This document shows positions 32,322-44,999 of a DNA stretch of 64,000 nt, piece by piece. The notes beneath the pieces were generated by a model. That model made no database searches and was not told the DNA's origin. It worked only from the letters and a program-made list of their open reading frames with translations. The stretch spans positions 37,153,595 through 37,217,594 of the forward strand of contig CM046451.1 in NCBI GenBank assembly GCA_025506515.1, written 5' to 3'. Numbering within the stretch: the stretch's first letter is position 1; the number at the start of each line of letters is the position of its first letter. The translations under genes were made by a program, and so were the position numbers. The stretch comes from Flaveria trinervia. Taxonomy: Eukaryota > Streptophyta > Magnoliopsida > Asterales > Asteraceae.

Positions 32322-33223
32322 TGTTGGACCAAAAGAACCAATGAGCCTGATCAGAAAAACCTCTAAGTCCCACAGACATCACAACAACTGTTGAAGACTT
32401 GATCAGCTATTTGACAAAGTCTAAGACTTCAACAGCTGAAGATTAAAGTACTGAAGATCAACAGCTGAAGACTGAAGTACTGAAGATCAACAGCTAAAGA
32501 CTAAAGTACTGAAGATCAACAGCTGAAGACTAAAGCACTGAAGACTTCAACAGCTGAAGACAAAGTCTGAAGATCAACAGCTGAAGACTAAAGTACTGAA
32601 GATAAAGTACTGAAGATCAACAGCTGAAGTACAAAGACTGAAGACATCAGCTGATGACAACAGCTGAAGTTCAAGTACAAGTACTCAAGCCTTCAGAGTT
32701 TGTTACAACAGCTGAAGAAGCATTCTTCAGTTGTTGTGATGGTTTCCTTTCAGTAGTTTTCTTTTATGTTTCAGTATTTGTAAAACGACTGAAGAGCATG
32801 TTCTTCAGTCGTTGTAGTTTCAGTAGTTTCTTTTCAGCAGTTGTAGTGATAGTTAACACTTAGTATTTTTGTAAGAAGATGTCAGCTGTTTTGACATCTT
32901 CAGTAGTTGTGTTAACTTTCAGTAGTCTGAATAATTCTGTTAGATGTCACTATCAAATGACATCAGCAGACATCACATCTCCTATATAAGGAATGTTCCA
33001 CCACGATATATCTATATAAGGGATGATTGACCTCATTGTATGGGTGACATTTTGCCACCACGAAAGCGCGTATTGAATGAAATATTTGATTTGCAGAATT
33101 CTTTCTATAATCGTTGGCTCTTACTTTGAATATCAACTGTATTCTTGTGAATTGTCTAATTCATTGTTTGATTTCCGCTGCAATACTCTCTAATCAATCA
33201 AACGTAGATCACTGATCCTAACA
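32322..33223 (+). repeat. 5' LTR of C
   Basis: 902 bases, TGTTGGACC to CCTAACA. A tandem array of a ~29-base unit containing CAGCTGAAGACTAAAGTACTG spans about 32400-32690. It has one extra 14-base piece (ATAAAGTACTGAAG near 32601) not found in the 3' LTR, the main length difference between the copies. Inverted arms CGACTGAAGAGCATG/TTCTTCAGTCG lie at about 32787-32815. Confidence 0.93.
32983..33020 (+). promoter_or_regulatory. Duplicated TATA region in C LTR
   Basis: Two TATATAAGG boxes stand at about 32983-32991 and 33013-33021, about 30 bases apart, each followed by similar text (AATG and GATG). The 3' LTR has the same pair near 44594 and 44626. Both are plausible core promoters; which is used cannot be told. 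Confidence 0.55.
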
Positions 33224-33225
33224 AT

Positions 33226-33237
33226 TGGTATCAGAGC
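33226..33237 (+). other. Primer-binding site of C
   Basis: TGGTATCAGAGC, two bases past the LTR end. Confidence 0.92.
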
Positions 33238-33451
33238 TGGTTAATCATTGATCAATCTAACAATTGATCATTGAAACTGCTAATCGATATCTGCATTTGA
33301 TTGAATTAGCATATTTGCAAGAATCGGTTATAGTTCAATGAATTTCTGCTACTTTCATTTTATTGCTTTTTGTTTTCTCTTGGTTCAATTTGGTTTGTTG
33401 TGTTTTGTTCTAAATCTATTAAAACTTAATTGATTTTGGTTGAATCTGAGA

Positions 33452-36303
33452 ATGACTACTCCTTCTAATGACCCTCACAATACTGGTTCTTCAACCAAGC
33501 CTCCGATGCTGGTTAGGACTGAGTATAACATATGGCAACGAAGAATGCTTCATCACCTGTCTGTTAACAGTTAAGGTTGTTGGACATCGGTGGTACATGG
33601 TCCACATAAGCCTATGGTGAACAATCCGGAAACCAATCAAATGGTTCCGAAGAAGAAGGAACAATACTCAGATGAAGATCGGAAACTGTTTGAGATTGAT
33701 GCTAAAGCCCATGGAATTCTGGCCATGGCACTACCGAATGAAATCTATTCAGGGCTTATGCATCATGAAACTGCTCATGACCTCTGGAATGCACTGAAGG
33801 AACAATTCGGTGGAACTGATGAGGTCTTAGCAAACAACAAAGAAATCCTTGCCCAACAATATGAAACATTCTCTCATAGGAAGGGTGAGACACTGACTCA
33901 ATAGTTTGAGCGTTTTTTCAGTTTGATCTCTGAGGTAAAAATGGTCAAACATGAATATACCAATAGTCAGATGAACAACAGATTCCTTAGATCACTGCCT
34001 GAGAGATGGGACACATACACTATATCCTACGCTCCAGTGCAAATCTGGATAAACTATCTCTCACCAACTTCATGGGAAACTGCTTACATTTGAGAGAGAG
34101 ATAGAGTAGACAAGGAAACTGGCATCATCAGGAAAGCTCACTAATGACTTTGTACCAGGGAACACTGCCTTGGTTGGTCATGAGTCAGAATATGCTGCAT
34201 CTGAAAGTAATTATGATGAGCATATAGATTTCTCTTCAACAGTTCAGATCATGCATTTCTGGTGTTGATAGTCACTCAGGCTGTAATAGTGACAATTTAT
34301 GTTTTATCATGGATGATTGAAAGGAATAGCTGATGATGATCTAGAAGATATGGATATTCTGAGCCAAATGGCCTTGATTAATATCATATCTCAGAAGTTC
34401 TACAAGAGGACTGGCAGGAAATTTCCAGGATTCTCTGGCAAAACCAAAGTTGTTTTGACAAGAGTAAGTTGAGGTGTCACAAATGCCAAAGGCTTGGATA
34501 CTTTGTTAGAGAGTGTAGATCATCTGGATCTAACTCCTCTGCACCCTTTATGACTTTTCCAAGCACTAGTCCACAAAACAGGGGGCAACATCCTGCTAGT
34601 TCTGGTCATCATTCACAGCTGTTTCGCCTGCATATTTTGTCCCTCAAGGTCGAATGTCATATCTGTATCCCTGCTATTACATGCCTCAGCCAAATGCAGT
34701 TCAAGTTCCTACTGCACAACAACCACAAGTATTACCTGAGCCTCTACCATCTCAATCACAACCTCATCACAGCTTTTTCACCCTTGGTAATGTTGACTGG
34801 AGCAGTTTACCAGATGATCTCTCTGGTACTGAGCAATTATTTGCTAGTGATGGTCAACATGGTGGTGAACATCCTTTTGGGAATCTAGCTCTCATGGCCC
34901 TGGAATCTACTGAGAGTTCATGCTCCAATGCATCTTCCTCACAGGTAACCCAGGTATCCTCTGAGGCTAAGGCCAAGCTTTGTTTTGAATCTTGCATAGA
35001 TGCATTTGTCTCTATTAGAGAAGCAAATGTAGCTGTAATTAATCAAAATCTAGAGCTTGAGCAAACCATTTCCAAAAGAAAAGCTAAATATGAGTCTGTC
35101 CTTAAGGACAAAGATGATGAGATTTATAAGCTTAAATGCCAATTAAATGATGAAAAGGCTAAGCTAGAGGTCATTCTTGAGAACCATAAGGAACTCAAAG
35201 AAAAACTTGCAGTTACCCAAGTTGAGTGTGACCGCTGGGTGTCATCCTGCAAGGGATTTGAAATGCTGCTCAGTAAGCAATCTGCTTCGAATGTGAAGTT
35301 TGGAATTGGTTACAACCATATTGCACCTCCAACAGATTTTACTCCAAAACCAATAGTAAAATCTGAAGGTGAAAGCAATCTCCAAACCACATCATCATGT
35401 GCATCATCCTCAAGTGATCTCCCAAAATCACAAGATGAAATAAGGGTTGATACCTCAGCAAGTCAATTGGCTGATGGGTTAACTACTGATAAGCACATGA
35501 AGCAGAGTATTTCAGATGTTGTCCCTAAAAGTAACTTAAGTACTGAAGGGCAAGTTACAACAACTGAAAAGCATTTCAAATCAGCTGAAGTAAATGGATT
35601 AACAACTGCTGATAATGAACAGCTGAAGAACAACTCTTCAGTTGTTACAGATTTTTTAGTACTGAACAAAAGTACTGAAGAGCACACCTTCAGTAGTTTC
35701 CACATCAGCAGTTGATCAATCCAAGATGAAGAATAAGCCATGTGAAATATGTGGTAAATTCAATCATCTTTCTGATGAATGTTGGTACAGAAAGGGTTCC
35801 AAACTCAACAGAGATAAGCTCATTAAAATCCAGATGGATGAAATAAAAACTGAGTTTGAGACCAAGTTTGTACCGCAATCATTCCATTGTGATAAACCCA
35901 AGCCTTCAACCAAATCCAAAAAAAGGATAAGGTTCATCACAAAACAGCTGATGGTGCTCCTTATGATAAACATCAGACTAAGTGTGTTAATTTGAAGGAG
36001 GAAATGGTGGATCACAGGAACTCATCAAACACAAGTACTGATATGTCACAAGAGCTGAAAGCTTTGGCTACAAATCAGACACAACTCGTTATGATGGTTC
36101 AGCATTTGTTGGGGAGAGTTAACCAACTAGATGCACCTGTGATCAAATCACTGAAAAGGCATTCCAAGCCCAAATCCAAGGAATCCATTTCAGCACCATC
36201 TCCTTCTTCATCAGCTGTTAATCATAAGAAACAAGTTATGGTTGCATCTGTTGATGAAAACAGACCCAAAACCAAAAAGGTTTGGGTCTCAAAATCTAAC
36301 TAG
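33452..36303 (+). pseudogene. C gag and its long C-terminal extension
   Basis: ATG 33452 (MTTPSNDPHN) opens the capsid region: YNIWQRRML, EQYSDEDRKLFEIDAKA, LWNALKEQFGG, with stops at about 33572 and TAG 33902, and frame errors between 34030 and 34460. The first zinc knuckle (about 34472-34513) reads CHKCQRLGYFVREC, with His replaced by Tyr. The frame 34654-35715 has a glutamine-rich part, then a strong coiled-coil-like helix (about 35020-35250), then a linker whose DNA carries the C-family repeats (35440-35715). The second zinc knuckle CEICGKFNHLSDEC (35738-35779) is intact. The end motif is KKVWVSK at 36277-36297. Layout equals A gag, though the sequences have diverged much. Confidence 0.83.
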
Positions 36304-36875
36304 TTTTCTTTTATGCAGGGTTCTTCAACATGCCAAAGGAGCATCTGGTATGTGGACAGTGGAGGATCTATGCATATGACTAAGCAGTTATCTTCTTAAT
36401 GACTACTCTCAAGGAAAGAAGGGATTTGTTTCATTTGGAAATGATGCCAAGGTTACATCATTGGGCTCTCAAGGAAAGAAGGGATTTGTTTCATTTGGAA
36501 TGATGCCAGAGGTTACATCATGGGAAAGGATATGTGTCTAATGGAAAAATCCGGTTTCATGATGTCAAGCATGTGGAGAATCTCAAGTATAATCTGCTGA
36601 GTGTCAGTCAGATGTGTGATAAAGGGCATGTTGCACTTTTCACAAGCCAGAACTACAGGATTCTGTCTTCCCAAGTTCTGAGGCTGATTGACAAGGTAAT
36701 GGATGAACATACTCTCCTGAAGGCCAACAGGATCGAAAGAGTGTATGCCTTGGATTTGTCAAAGAAGATTGATTTGAAGGGTCATCCATGCCAGTTCTCC
36801 AAAGCCTCTCTTCAGGAATCTAAACTATGGCATAGAAGGCTTAGTCATGTCAATCTCAGAAACATGAATCACTGA
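36304..36875 (+). pseudogene. C protease and pre-integrase, with 60-bp duplication
   Basis: WYVDSGGSMHMT (about 36349-36384) carries the DSG active site; a stop follows within a few codons. A 60-base block is repeated head to tail at 36406-36465 and 36466-36524, the two copies differing by single-base gains and losses, so the frame is disrupted. Downstream 36534-36875 reads as the C-terminal protease/pre-integrase part (YNLLSVSQMCDKG) and the first half of the integrase zinc domain (LWHRRLSHVNLRNM). Confidence 0.8.
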
Positions 36876-38058
36876 TCCACAATCGTTTAGTGAGAGGTTT
36901 ATCAATAAAGGAGTTCCACTGTGATGAAGCCTGCACTGCTTGTTTGAAAGGAAAATAGCACAAAGTCTCATTCCCTCCCATTGAAGAACCTAAGTCCACT
37001 GCCTGCTTGCAGTTACTGCACATGGATCTATTTGGTCCTGTGAGAGTGATGAGCATGGCAAAAAAGAAATATTGTCTGGTAATTGTGGATGATTACTCCA
37101 GATTCGTATGGACTTTCTTTCTACATTCAAAGGATGAGGTTGCTCAGAAGATTATAAACTTTGTGCTGTATGTTGAGAAGCAGTATTCCCTATCAGTCAA
37201 GTGTATAAGGAGTGAAATGGTACTGAATTCAAAACCATACACTTGATGATTTTTATCTTTCAAAAGGAATCAAAAGGAAGTTTAGCATCCCAAGGACTCC
37301 AGAACAAAATGGAGTAGTGGAGAGAAAACAGCACTTTAATTGAAGCTGCAAGGTCCATGTTGGCTGACTCTTGTTTGCCTTTGACCTTTTGGGCTGAAGC
37401 TGTCAATACAGCTTGCTATGTGCAGAATAGAGTGTTAGTAAATCAAAGGTTGATGAAGACTCCATATGAAGCTCTACATCATTTGGCTCCTTTGATTTCA
37501 TTCTTCAGAGCCTTTGGGTGTCCTTGTTTCATTCTCAACACAAAGGGTCAACTCCACAAATTTGATCCTAAGGTGGATGTAGGGTATTTTGTAGGTATTA
37601 TTCATCCACTTGCAACGCTTACAGAGTCTTCAACTGCAGAACAAAGATAGTTGAAGAACCTTGCATGTGAAATTCAATGAATCTCCTAAGGATAAAATTC
37701 CACAAAACCCTGTGGAGCTATTTGATCTGGACATACTGCAATATGCTCCTTATCAAACTCCAGCTGTTGCAGATCATGTGGATAAATCATCTTCTGCAGC
37801 AAGTCTTCCACCTGGTGGTACTGATGATGATGATGATATCAGTACTCACCTTTTCAAGTTCAGTGACCAACTGCCTGAGTCTGCTAAACTTGATGTTCCT
37901 GTAGCTTCAGTAGCTCCATCCACAACAAATGCTGATAAGATTTCTGATTCCTCTACATCGTTTGATTTGCCATCTAATACTTGGTTTCAAGAATCTGAAT
38001 CAACATCTGCTGATGCTGAACCGGATACAAACACTTGCACTGATCTTATTGTGCACTA
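36876..38058 (+). pseudogene. C integrase
   Basis: Degenerate zinc-domain end (36876-36960), then the core: HMDLFGPVRVMS (first Asp, about 37019-37054) and the WTFFLHSKDE block. At about 37208-37230 the RSD-NGTEF motif has lost one base, so the second Asp is out of frame. The Glu region (GVVE-K) at about 37312-37330 is also shifted. LPLTFWAEAVNTACYVQNRV (37375-37434) is in frame. A spacer rich in Asp/Ser/Thr runs to TAA 38057. The enzyme cannot be made. Confidence 0.83.
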
Positions 38059-39690
38059 AGACTGAAGAATCACCCCATGTCTCAAATCATTGGTGGTATC
38101 AATGCTGGCGTCTCAACCAGAAGTCAATTGTCTAACTTGTGCTTCTATGCTCTCTTCATCAGTCAGCAAGAGCCAAAGAACTATCATGTTGCTTTGAGAG
38201 ACAATGGATGGGTGGAAGCCATGCAGCTTGAGCTACTTCAGTTCAAGAAATAGCAAGTGTGGGAACTGGTTCCTCTACCCCCAGGTAAGTGTGCATAGGC
38301 ACTAAATGGGTGTTTAGGAACAAAAACAATGAAAATGGCTTATTGTTAAGAACAGGCCAGACTGGTTGTTCAGGGGTTTTCACAAGAAGAAGGTATTGAT
38401 TATGATGAGACCTTTGCCCCTGTAGCCAGACTGAGGCAATTAGATTGTTCTTAGCCTATGCTGCATTCCATAATCTTAAAGTTTTTCAAATGGATGTTAA
38501 AAGTGCATTTTTATATGGTAAAATAAAAGAAGAGGTTTATGTGTGTCAACCACCAGGTTTTGAGGATAATAAACATCCAGATTGGGTATACAAGCTTGAT
38601 AAGGCTCTTTATGGGTTGAAACAAGCTCCTAGAGCCTGGTATAAGACATTATCAAATTTTCTTATTCAAAATAATTTCACTAGAGGCTCCATAGATAAAA
38701 CTTTATTCATTAAGAAGGTAGATCAGCATAAGCTACTTGTTCAAATTTATGTTGATGATATTATTTTTGCATCCTCTGATCCCAGTTGTGTGATGACTTT
38801 ACCATTTAATGCATAAGAAGTTTGAAATGAGTGCAATGGGAGAATTACAGTTCTTTCTAGGATTGCAAATCAAACAAAAGGCTGAAGGGACTTTCATTCA
38901 TCAGTCTAAATATACAAAAGATCTTTTGAATAAGTTTGACTTACAAAATTGTAAGCCCTGTTCTACTCCCATGTGCAACACCACACAACTGGATGCAGAT
39001 CAGAAAGGTAAAGTTGTTGATGAAACACTTTACAGATGTATGATTGGGTCCTTGATCTACTTAACAGCTTCTAGACCAGATATCATGTTCGCAACGTGTG
39101 TTTGTGCTAGATTTCAGGCTGCTCCTAAAGAGTCTCACTTGATTGCAGTCAAAAGGATCTTTAGATATCTGCAAGGTACACAATCTCTAGGTTTATGGTA
39201 TTCCACTAGACACTCTTGCAAATTGGTTGCTTTTTCTGATAGTGACTATGCAGGGTGTAAGTTAACCAGAAAGTCAACTTCTGGTGGATGTCAATTCCTA
39301 GGCAACTGTTTGATTTCTTGGCAGAGTAAGAAACAAACATCTGTTGCTACATCCACTGCTGAAGCAGAGTACATTGCTGCTACAAGCTGTACTTCTTAGG
39401 TACTCTGGCTTCAGAACCAACTTTTGGATTATGGCATTACAGAGACTAAGACTCCATTATTAATGGACAGTGCTTCAGCTCTTTTCATTGTCAAGAATCC
39501 TGTCCAGCACTCTAGGACCAACATATAGAGATCAGACATCATTTTTTAGGGACTGTTTTGAAAAAGGTTGATTGATCCAAAGTTTGTGCCTAGTGCTGAT
39601 GAGCTTGCAGACATTTTTACTAAGCCTTTGGATAGTTCGACTTTCCAAAACCTAGTGTTAAGGCTTGGTATGCTGCAGCTAGAATAAGTG
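38059..39690 (+). pseudogene. C reverse transcriptase and RNase H
   Basis: The start (38150-38440) is scattered over frames: GTKWVFRNK and QGFSQEEGIDYDETFAPVAR are recognisable. From 38445 RT is clean: MDVKSAFLYGKIKEEVYV, LYGLKQAPRAWYK, active site YVDDIIFASS (38749-38778); a few extra bases at about 38785-38808 shift to the frame 38809-39399 with FFLGLQIKQ, SLIYLTASRPDIMFAT, LQGTQSLGLWYS and RNase H DSDYAG. TAG 39397 and later frame errors break the end, HHFLRDC and DIFTKPLD (about 39540-39630), up to TAA 39686. The catalytic aspartates of RT are intact. Confidence 0.9.
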
Positions 39691-40375
39691 ATAACTACTG
39701 ATGATCTCAGTAAATAAGTACTGATGATCAATTGTAACCATATCACAAATAAAAACTGATTCTGTTACAAGAACTGATACAGTCACAACTACTGATGTAG
39801 TTATAACTACTGATATCAGTACAAACAGACAAGTACTAATGTCCTATGAAACAACTGAAAAACAGCCAAAAAGACTGATGAGTAAGTGTTGAGGACAGTA
39901 TGAAACAGCTGAAAAGCTATGAATTGACGAAAACAACTGATGAGAATTTTCTCTTCAGTTGTTTCTAAAACTGCTGTTTCATCTTAAACAACTTATGACA
40001 AAACCATGTCTTCATTAGTTTCACAACTACTGATGACTAACACCACGTCGTCAGCTGTTTACAACAACTGATGACAAAACCATGTCTTCAGTAGTTTCAT
40101 AACTACTGATGACTAACACCAAGTTATCAGTTGTTTCCAACATCTGAAGCTAAAACCATGGTTTTCAGTAGTTTTATAACTACTGATGCCTAAAACCAAG
40201 ACTTAGTTTTTTCAACCTCTGAAGGTTAATACCACGTTATCAGTCATTTAAAACTACTGATCACTCACACCAAACCCTTCAGTTGCTTTATAACCCGTAC
40301 CCTACAAATACCTTATTTAAGAGCTTCATCATCTCAAACCTAACGTTCAAAAACTCAGAACCTTCTCTCACATCA
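39691..40375 (+). other. C linker after RNase H, with ACTACTGATGA repeats
   Basis: Non-coding, with a dense series of CAACTACTGATGA, CAACTGATGA and CAGTTGTTT motifs on both strands between about 39690 and 40290. The block CTAACACCAxGTxxTCAGxxGTTT recurs about four times between 40020 and 40255 with a spacing of roughly 55-60 bases. Leader-like CATC/CTCAAACC text lies just before the next ATG. Confidence 0.75.
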
Positions 40376-43300
40376 ATGGCGAACATGAAGCTTAAACCAC
40401 GGCACAACTATGTTGCTTACCTTACCAAATCACCCTTCTGGACAAAGTTTGATAATGCCATTGATCTAATGATCAACTCTCCATACAAAACGGCTTTCCT
40501 TCTAAATCCTACCATTCATGCTGAATCCCTACACTAGTTTTGGACGAACGTCCCCCCTATCACTGGGGAGAATGACACTGACTCTCTCCAGTCGTTCGTC
40601 AACAACCGTCAGGTGGTCATCACTCCAGCAATCCTTCGCCAAACCCTACAACGGGATGATGCCAATTTCCCCACTGGGTATTCAAAAGGCACCACTGATA
40701 TATCATTTGCCCAACATGGATACCAGGGTAACCTCAACGCCTCTACCATCCTGAAGAAGCATTTCCATGATGCGGAACGACTAATTTTTCATATGGTGAA
40801 TCTATGCTTAGCTCCTAAGACTTCTTCTTGGGATCAAATGTCGATGAGGTGGCAGCAAGTATTATTCTCTATCCTTGACCAACAAAGCTTAAATTTTTCT
40901 GAAATATTATTTCTTGAACTCAAGGATATGGCCTCCAAGCGTATTGCTAACCGATGCATATTATATCCTTGGTTCATAATGGCCATTATAGTAAACCAGA
41001 TGAAAGCTGAGGGACTTGTTGGCCTTGGAGTCCCTGCCACGGCTGTATTGCCTGAAGTATACTCTAGGCACAAATCAGACCAGTCACTCAAACTGCCTGC
41101 CAAACTGCGAAAACCCACGCAGCTGGAACCCACAGCCACCACCTCCAAATCCAATGTCCCCACCAAACCCAAACACAAAAAAGCCAAAAAGGCTACTCAG
41201 GGAAATGAGTCCCCTGAGGATGCCCTACAACACAAACGCAGGTTATATCTGCTGGTCATAACCCCCCAGTAGATACACGTACTCACTCACCCTCAACCGC
41301 TCAGGTTTCCTCTCAACAGGAGCCTGTAGCAACCACCTCTGGGGCACCTATACATCTAGAACCTTCCTCACTTGAGGAGGTTGCCGTTGAAACGCACCAC
41401 TCTCCCTGGGTGCATACTGCATTCACACCCTCTCCCACTGCAACCGCCCCCCAAAGTCCTACCATAATAATTGCCAAAGTGCTGACTCAGTTGCATCCTC
41501 ACCTCCTCCCCAGATACCAATCAAAACTGGGATAGCCTCAACCATTGAGGGGGAGGACCAAAGTGCTTCTAACACCCCACAGCACAGGGGTTACCATATT
41601 CAATCTCCAAGTGTAGAAACGGAGATTCGAATTTCTGGTGAGGCTGCCACTTCTCCTGCTTCAGCAAATGATCAGGATGAATTTGGTACTATCCATAAGA
41701 CCTCACCAGAGGCAACTGCCGATGAAGGACATGGTCCTGAGGCAGGAAGTCCCCAGTACCATGACCAAGGGGCACATGCTACTACTGATCTACACTCAGA
41801 GCATGTTCATCCTGATTCTATCAGGAGGTCAGGTGATTCAGTAAACACTGATGATGACCTAGGCTTCTTTTATGATGTTTTAGCCCAAAACACCATCCTC
41901 GAGGATGAGCTGAGCAGACTCAAAGAGCTGCTTGCCAAAATTTCTCAGGATCAAAGACCATCTACCCCTCAAAACCCACAGATGGCACCTTCCTCTGAAG
42001 GTCTCCGATACACAGAGCCACTCCAAAACAGTCAGCCACCTACCTCTGCTTCTGGCACTATTTCTCAGGGACAGAACCCCCCTGAGCAAATGGCTGCTAT
42101 CTTTCAACATTCCTTACCTCTCATCACATCAACTATCACTGATATAGTGCTTAAAACCCTTGATGAGAGGCTTCCCTTAGTTATACAACCCTTGATAGAG
42201 GATGTTGTGAGCAAAAGGCTTTCTGGCAATCAAACCCTTGCAACCAATGCAACCAAAAAGGGGAGATTCAGTCAGTGAAAGCAAAAAGAAAGAGGATTGC
42301 AGATAGGAAAGAAACTGAGAAAAGAAGGTGAAGGAAGCTGACATGGAGAAAGTGACTGAAAGTACTAAAGACTTTCATGTCACATACAGGAAAAGGAAGA
42401 ATGAAAAGGAGACTGACTTGGAGACAATAGTGAAGGAGGCTGATGCCGAACACAGCCGATCAATGGATAACATCATTGATCAGTTGTTTAGGCAAGGTCA
42501 CGACACTGAAAAACTTGACTCAGAAATCAGAAGACTGGAGATTGAAGAAATCCAAGCTAGATGGGCAAGTTATGATGTGTTGGAAAGGGAAAGGCTAGAA
42601 ACCATGATCAGGTTCATAGCGAAGTATCTTGGTAGATCATTGATTGAAATCAAGGCATGGTCCAGGGACAACATCTTGGCAATAACCACCAAGATCTGTT
42701 CGTCTGAAGTATACACCAAAGGATTGGTTATTGAAACCTTAAATGAAGCTGGTGTTGGGAGCAGGACTGAACTAGTCAAGCAATCTAAAGCCGAACTCAC
42801 ATCCAAAATGCTAGAACAGCCTGTCAAAATTCCCACACCAAAACCCACTAAAACAATCCCTTACCCCAAAAACCACCACAACCACAACCCACCAAACCAA
42901 TTCCCTTACCCTCAAAACCAATAGCCGATGATGTACCCCAGAAGAGGAAGAGAGGGTACTGAGGCTAGAAGAGGAAGAAGAAGATAATGATAAAGATGAA
43001 GATAGGCTGCCAATCTCAGCTATTATATAGTTGCCTAAGGCCAAACGTCACTCTCCAACAATTACTCCTGAAACTCAAAGACAATTTGTGAAAGTGAAGC
43101 TAGAAGAAGAAGAGCTTCACAAACAACATGATGAGGAATTGTTGAGAAGAGTTGACAAAGCATATGCTGCCACATCTTCAATCATCAACATGAAGACGCA
43201 CGCTCTTAGGTTATACACTCTTAAACATACATTTCAATATCAAAAGGAGAGAGTGAGGATTTGGCCTGATCCCAGGGTGTCTCATAGGATTCAAAAGAAA

Positions 43301-43723
43301 AACATTCCACAGAGATACATTGGCCAAGTGAAGAAGATTGTAGATGAAGTGATCTCACTGGTCTTTGTAGTATCACCGTGGGAAATCCTAGATGACTTCA
43401 AGAAAGCCTATAAAGCTAACCTGACCCCACAAAAGATGCTAGAGAGTAAAATGGTGAAAAAGGGGTTAGTATATAAGAGGCTTGAGGAAGTTAGAAAGAA
43501 TGAGCTCCAGTTGTTCTTAGAGGGTAATCACCCAGATGAATTTGCTTATAGAGTAATAACAACTGTGGAACTCAAAAATGGGAAACAAGTCAAATACCTA
43601 TCTGAATATTATAGGCCAGAATCACTTTTTGAAGGAGGAGCTGAAGAGCTTACCATGGAGGAACATATAACCTTCCTTGAGGCCTATACAAGGGAGTCAT
43701 ACAGACTCATTGTTGGGAAGTAG
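40376..43723 (+). pseudogene. C env-position ORF (function unknown)
   Basis: ATG 40376 (MANMKLKPRHNY) opens a frame that runs to TAG 41270 with a single internal stop, TAG 40538. The N-terminal ~290 residues form a compact, partly hydrophobic domain (QVLFSILDQQ, MASKRIANRCILYPWFIMAI), followed by a Lys/Pro/Thr linker. The region then continues in other frames: Pro/Ser/Thr-rich 41280-41880, coiled-coil candidate EDELSRLKELLAKI near 41900-41945, NATKKG near 42248-42265, charged helical part 42328-42924, and 43031-43723 with WDEI-like globular end (IKKNIPQ... IVGK). Equivalent to the ORFs of A and E. The hydrophobic stretch near 40960-41000 is about 15 residues and too short to call a membrane anchor. 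Confidence 0.68.
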
Positions 43724-43930
43724 ATCTCATGATGGGGTAACAGCTCTATGTCCAGTTCCCCAAGATAGAGTTCCCACTCATCCTTTGCCAAACAGATCAT
43801 TGAGACTTCTTCCCAGGCCTGTGCTTACATGGGTCACTTCTGAGCTGATCTAGAAGACAAAAAGACCAAATCTTTCTGCCATAATAAGTGGGACATCTTC
43901 AATAAGTTTAGAGGTTTTGGCTGCATTGGT
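43724..43930 (+). other. C 3' untranslated part
   Basis: Two hundred bases between the end of the last ORF and the polypurine tract; I see nothing else in it. Confidence 0.5.
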
Positions 43931-43942
43931 TTAGGGGGAGTT
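43931..43942 (+). other. Polypurine tract of C
   Basis: TTAGGGGGAGTT directly before the 3' LTR start TGTTGGACC. Confidence 0.87.
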
Positions 43943-44832
43943 TGTTGGACCAAAAGAACCAATGAGCCTAATCAGAAAAACCTCTAAGTCCCACAGACAT
44001 CACAACAACTGCTGAAGACTTGATCAGCTGTTTGACAAAGTCTGAAGACTTCAACAGCTGAAGACTAAAGTACTGATGATCAACAGTTGAAGACTATAGT
44101 ACTGAAGATCAACAGCTGAAGACTAAAGTACTGAAGATCAACAGCTGAAGACTAAAGCACTGAAGACTTCAACAGCTGAAGACCAAAGTCTGAAGATCAA
44201 CAGCTGAAGACTAAAGTACTGAAGATCAACAGCTGAAGTACAAAGACTGAAGACATCAGCTGATGACAACAGTTGAAGTTCAAGTACAAGTATTGAAGCC
44301 TTGAGAGTTTGTTACAACAGCTGAAGAAGCATTCTTCAGTTGTTGTGATGGTTTCCTTTTAGTAGTTTTCTTTTATGTTTCAGTATTTGTAAAACGACTG
44401 AAGAGCATGTTCTTCAGTCGTTGTAGTTTCAGTAGTTTCTTTTCAGTAGTTGTAGTGATAGTTAACACATAGTATTTTTGTAAGAAGATGTCAGCTGTTT
44501 TGACATCTTCAGTAGTTGTGTTAACTTTCAGTAGTCTGAATAATTCTGTTAGATGTCACTATCAAATGACATCAGCAGACGTCATATCTCATATATAAGG
44601 AATGTTCCACCACGACATATCTTATATAAGGGATGATTGACCTGATTATATGGGTGACATTTTGCCACACGAAAGCGCGTATTGAATGAAATATTTGATT
44701 TGCAGAATTCTTTCTATAATCGTTGGCTCTTACTTTGAATATCAACTGTATTCTTGTGAATTGTCTAATTCATTGTTTGATTTCCGCTGCAATACTCTTT
44801 AATCAATCAAACGTAGATCACTGATCCTAACA
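43943..44832 (+). repeat. 3' LTR of C
   Basis: 890 bases matching 32322-33223, with one repeat piece fewer in the CAGCTGAAG array (about 44030-44290). It is followed by GAGAC, the target duplication. Confidence 0.94.
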
Positions 44833-44837
44833 GAGAC

Positions 44838-44999
44838 TATTTTGAAAAGAACTTAATCGATGTGGTAAAAATTAATGCCGACTTTCAACACACTGACCTC
44901 TATACAAAAGCCTTTGATAAACCACGTTTTCTATATCTGTTAGAGGTCAACGGCGTTAAAAAGAAAAGTGATGTTATTCCTGATGATAATCATGTGTAG
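44838..44999 (+). pseudogene. B RNase H, 3' end
   Basis: The frame continues directly from 32321: YFEKNLIDVVKINAD, then DLYTKAFDKPRFLYLLE, ending at TAG 44997-44999. These match the RNase H end of A (DLFTKAFDEQIFKYLIQ). It confirms that C split one gene. Confidence 0.88.

Larger units (their letters stand above)
32322..44832 (+). mobile_element. Ty1/copia element C (SIRE-like), complete, innermost
   Basis: 12.5 kb with LTRs 32322-33223 and 43943-44832 and target duplication GAGAC at 32317-32321 and 44833-44837. It sits in B's RNase H in the same orientation; removing it restores HFIRD followed by the next codons of RNase H. LTR identity is about 97 percent by eye, the highest in the window, in line with C being the last arrival of the B-C chain. 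Confidence 0.95.

Noticed and set aside
40960..41005. Transmembrane anchor in the C env-position ORF
   Set aside because: The hydrophobic stretch is only about 15 residues and contains Arg, Cys and Pro nearby; not enough for a call.
42811..43044. Ser/Val-rich - strand ORF inside C
   Set aside because: Antisense of a Lys/Pro/Glu-rich low-complexity part of the env-position ORF.
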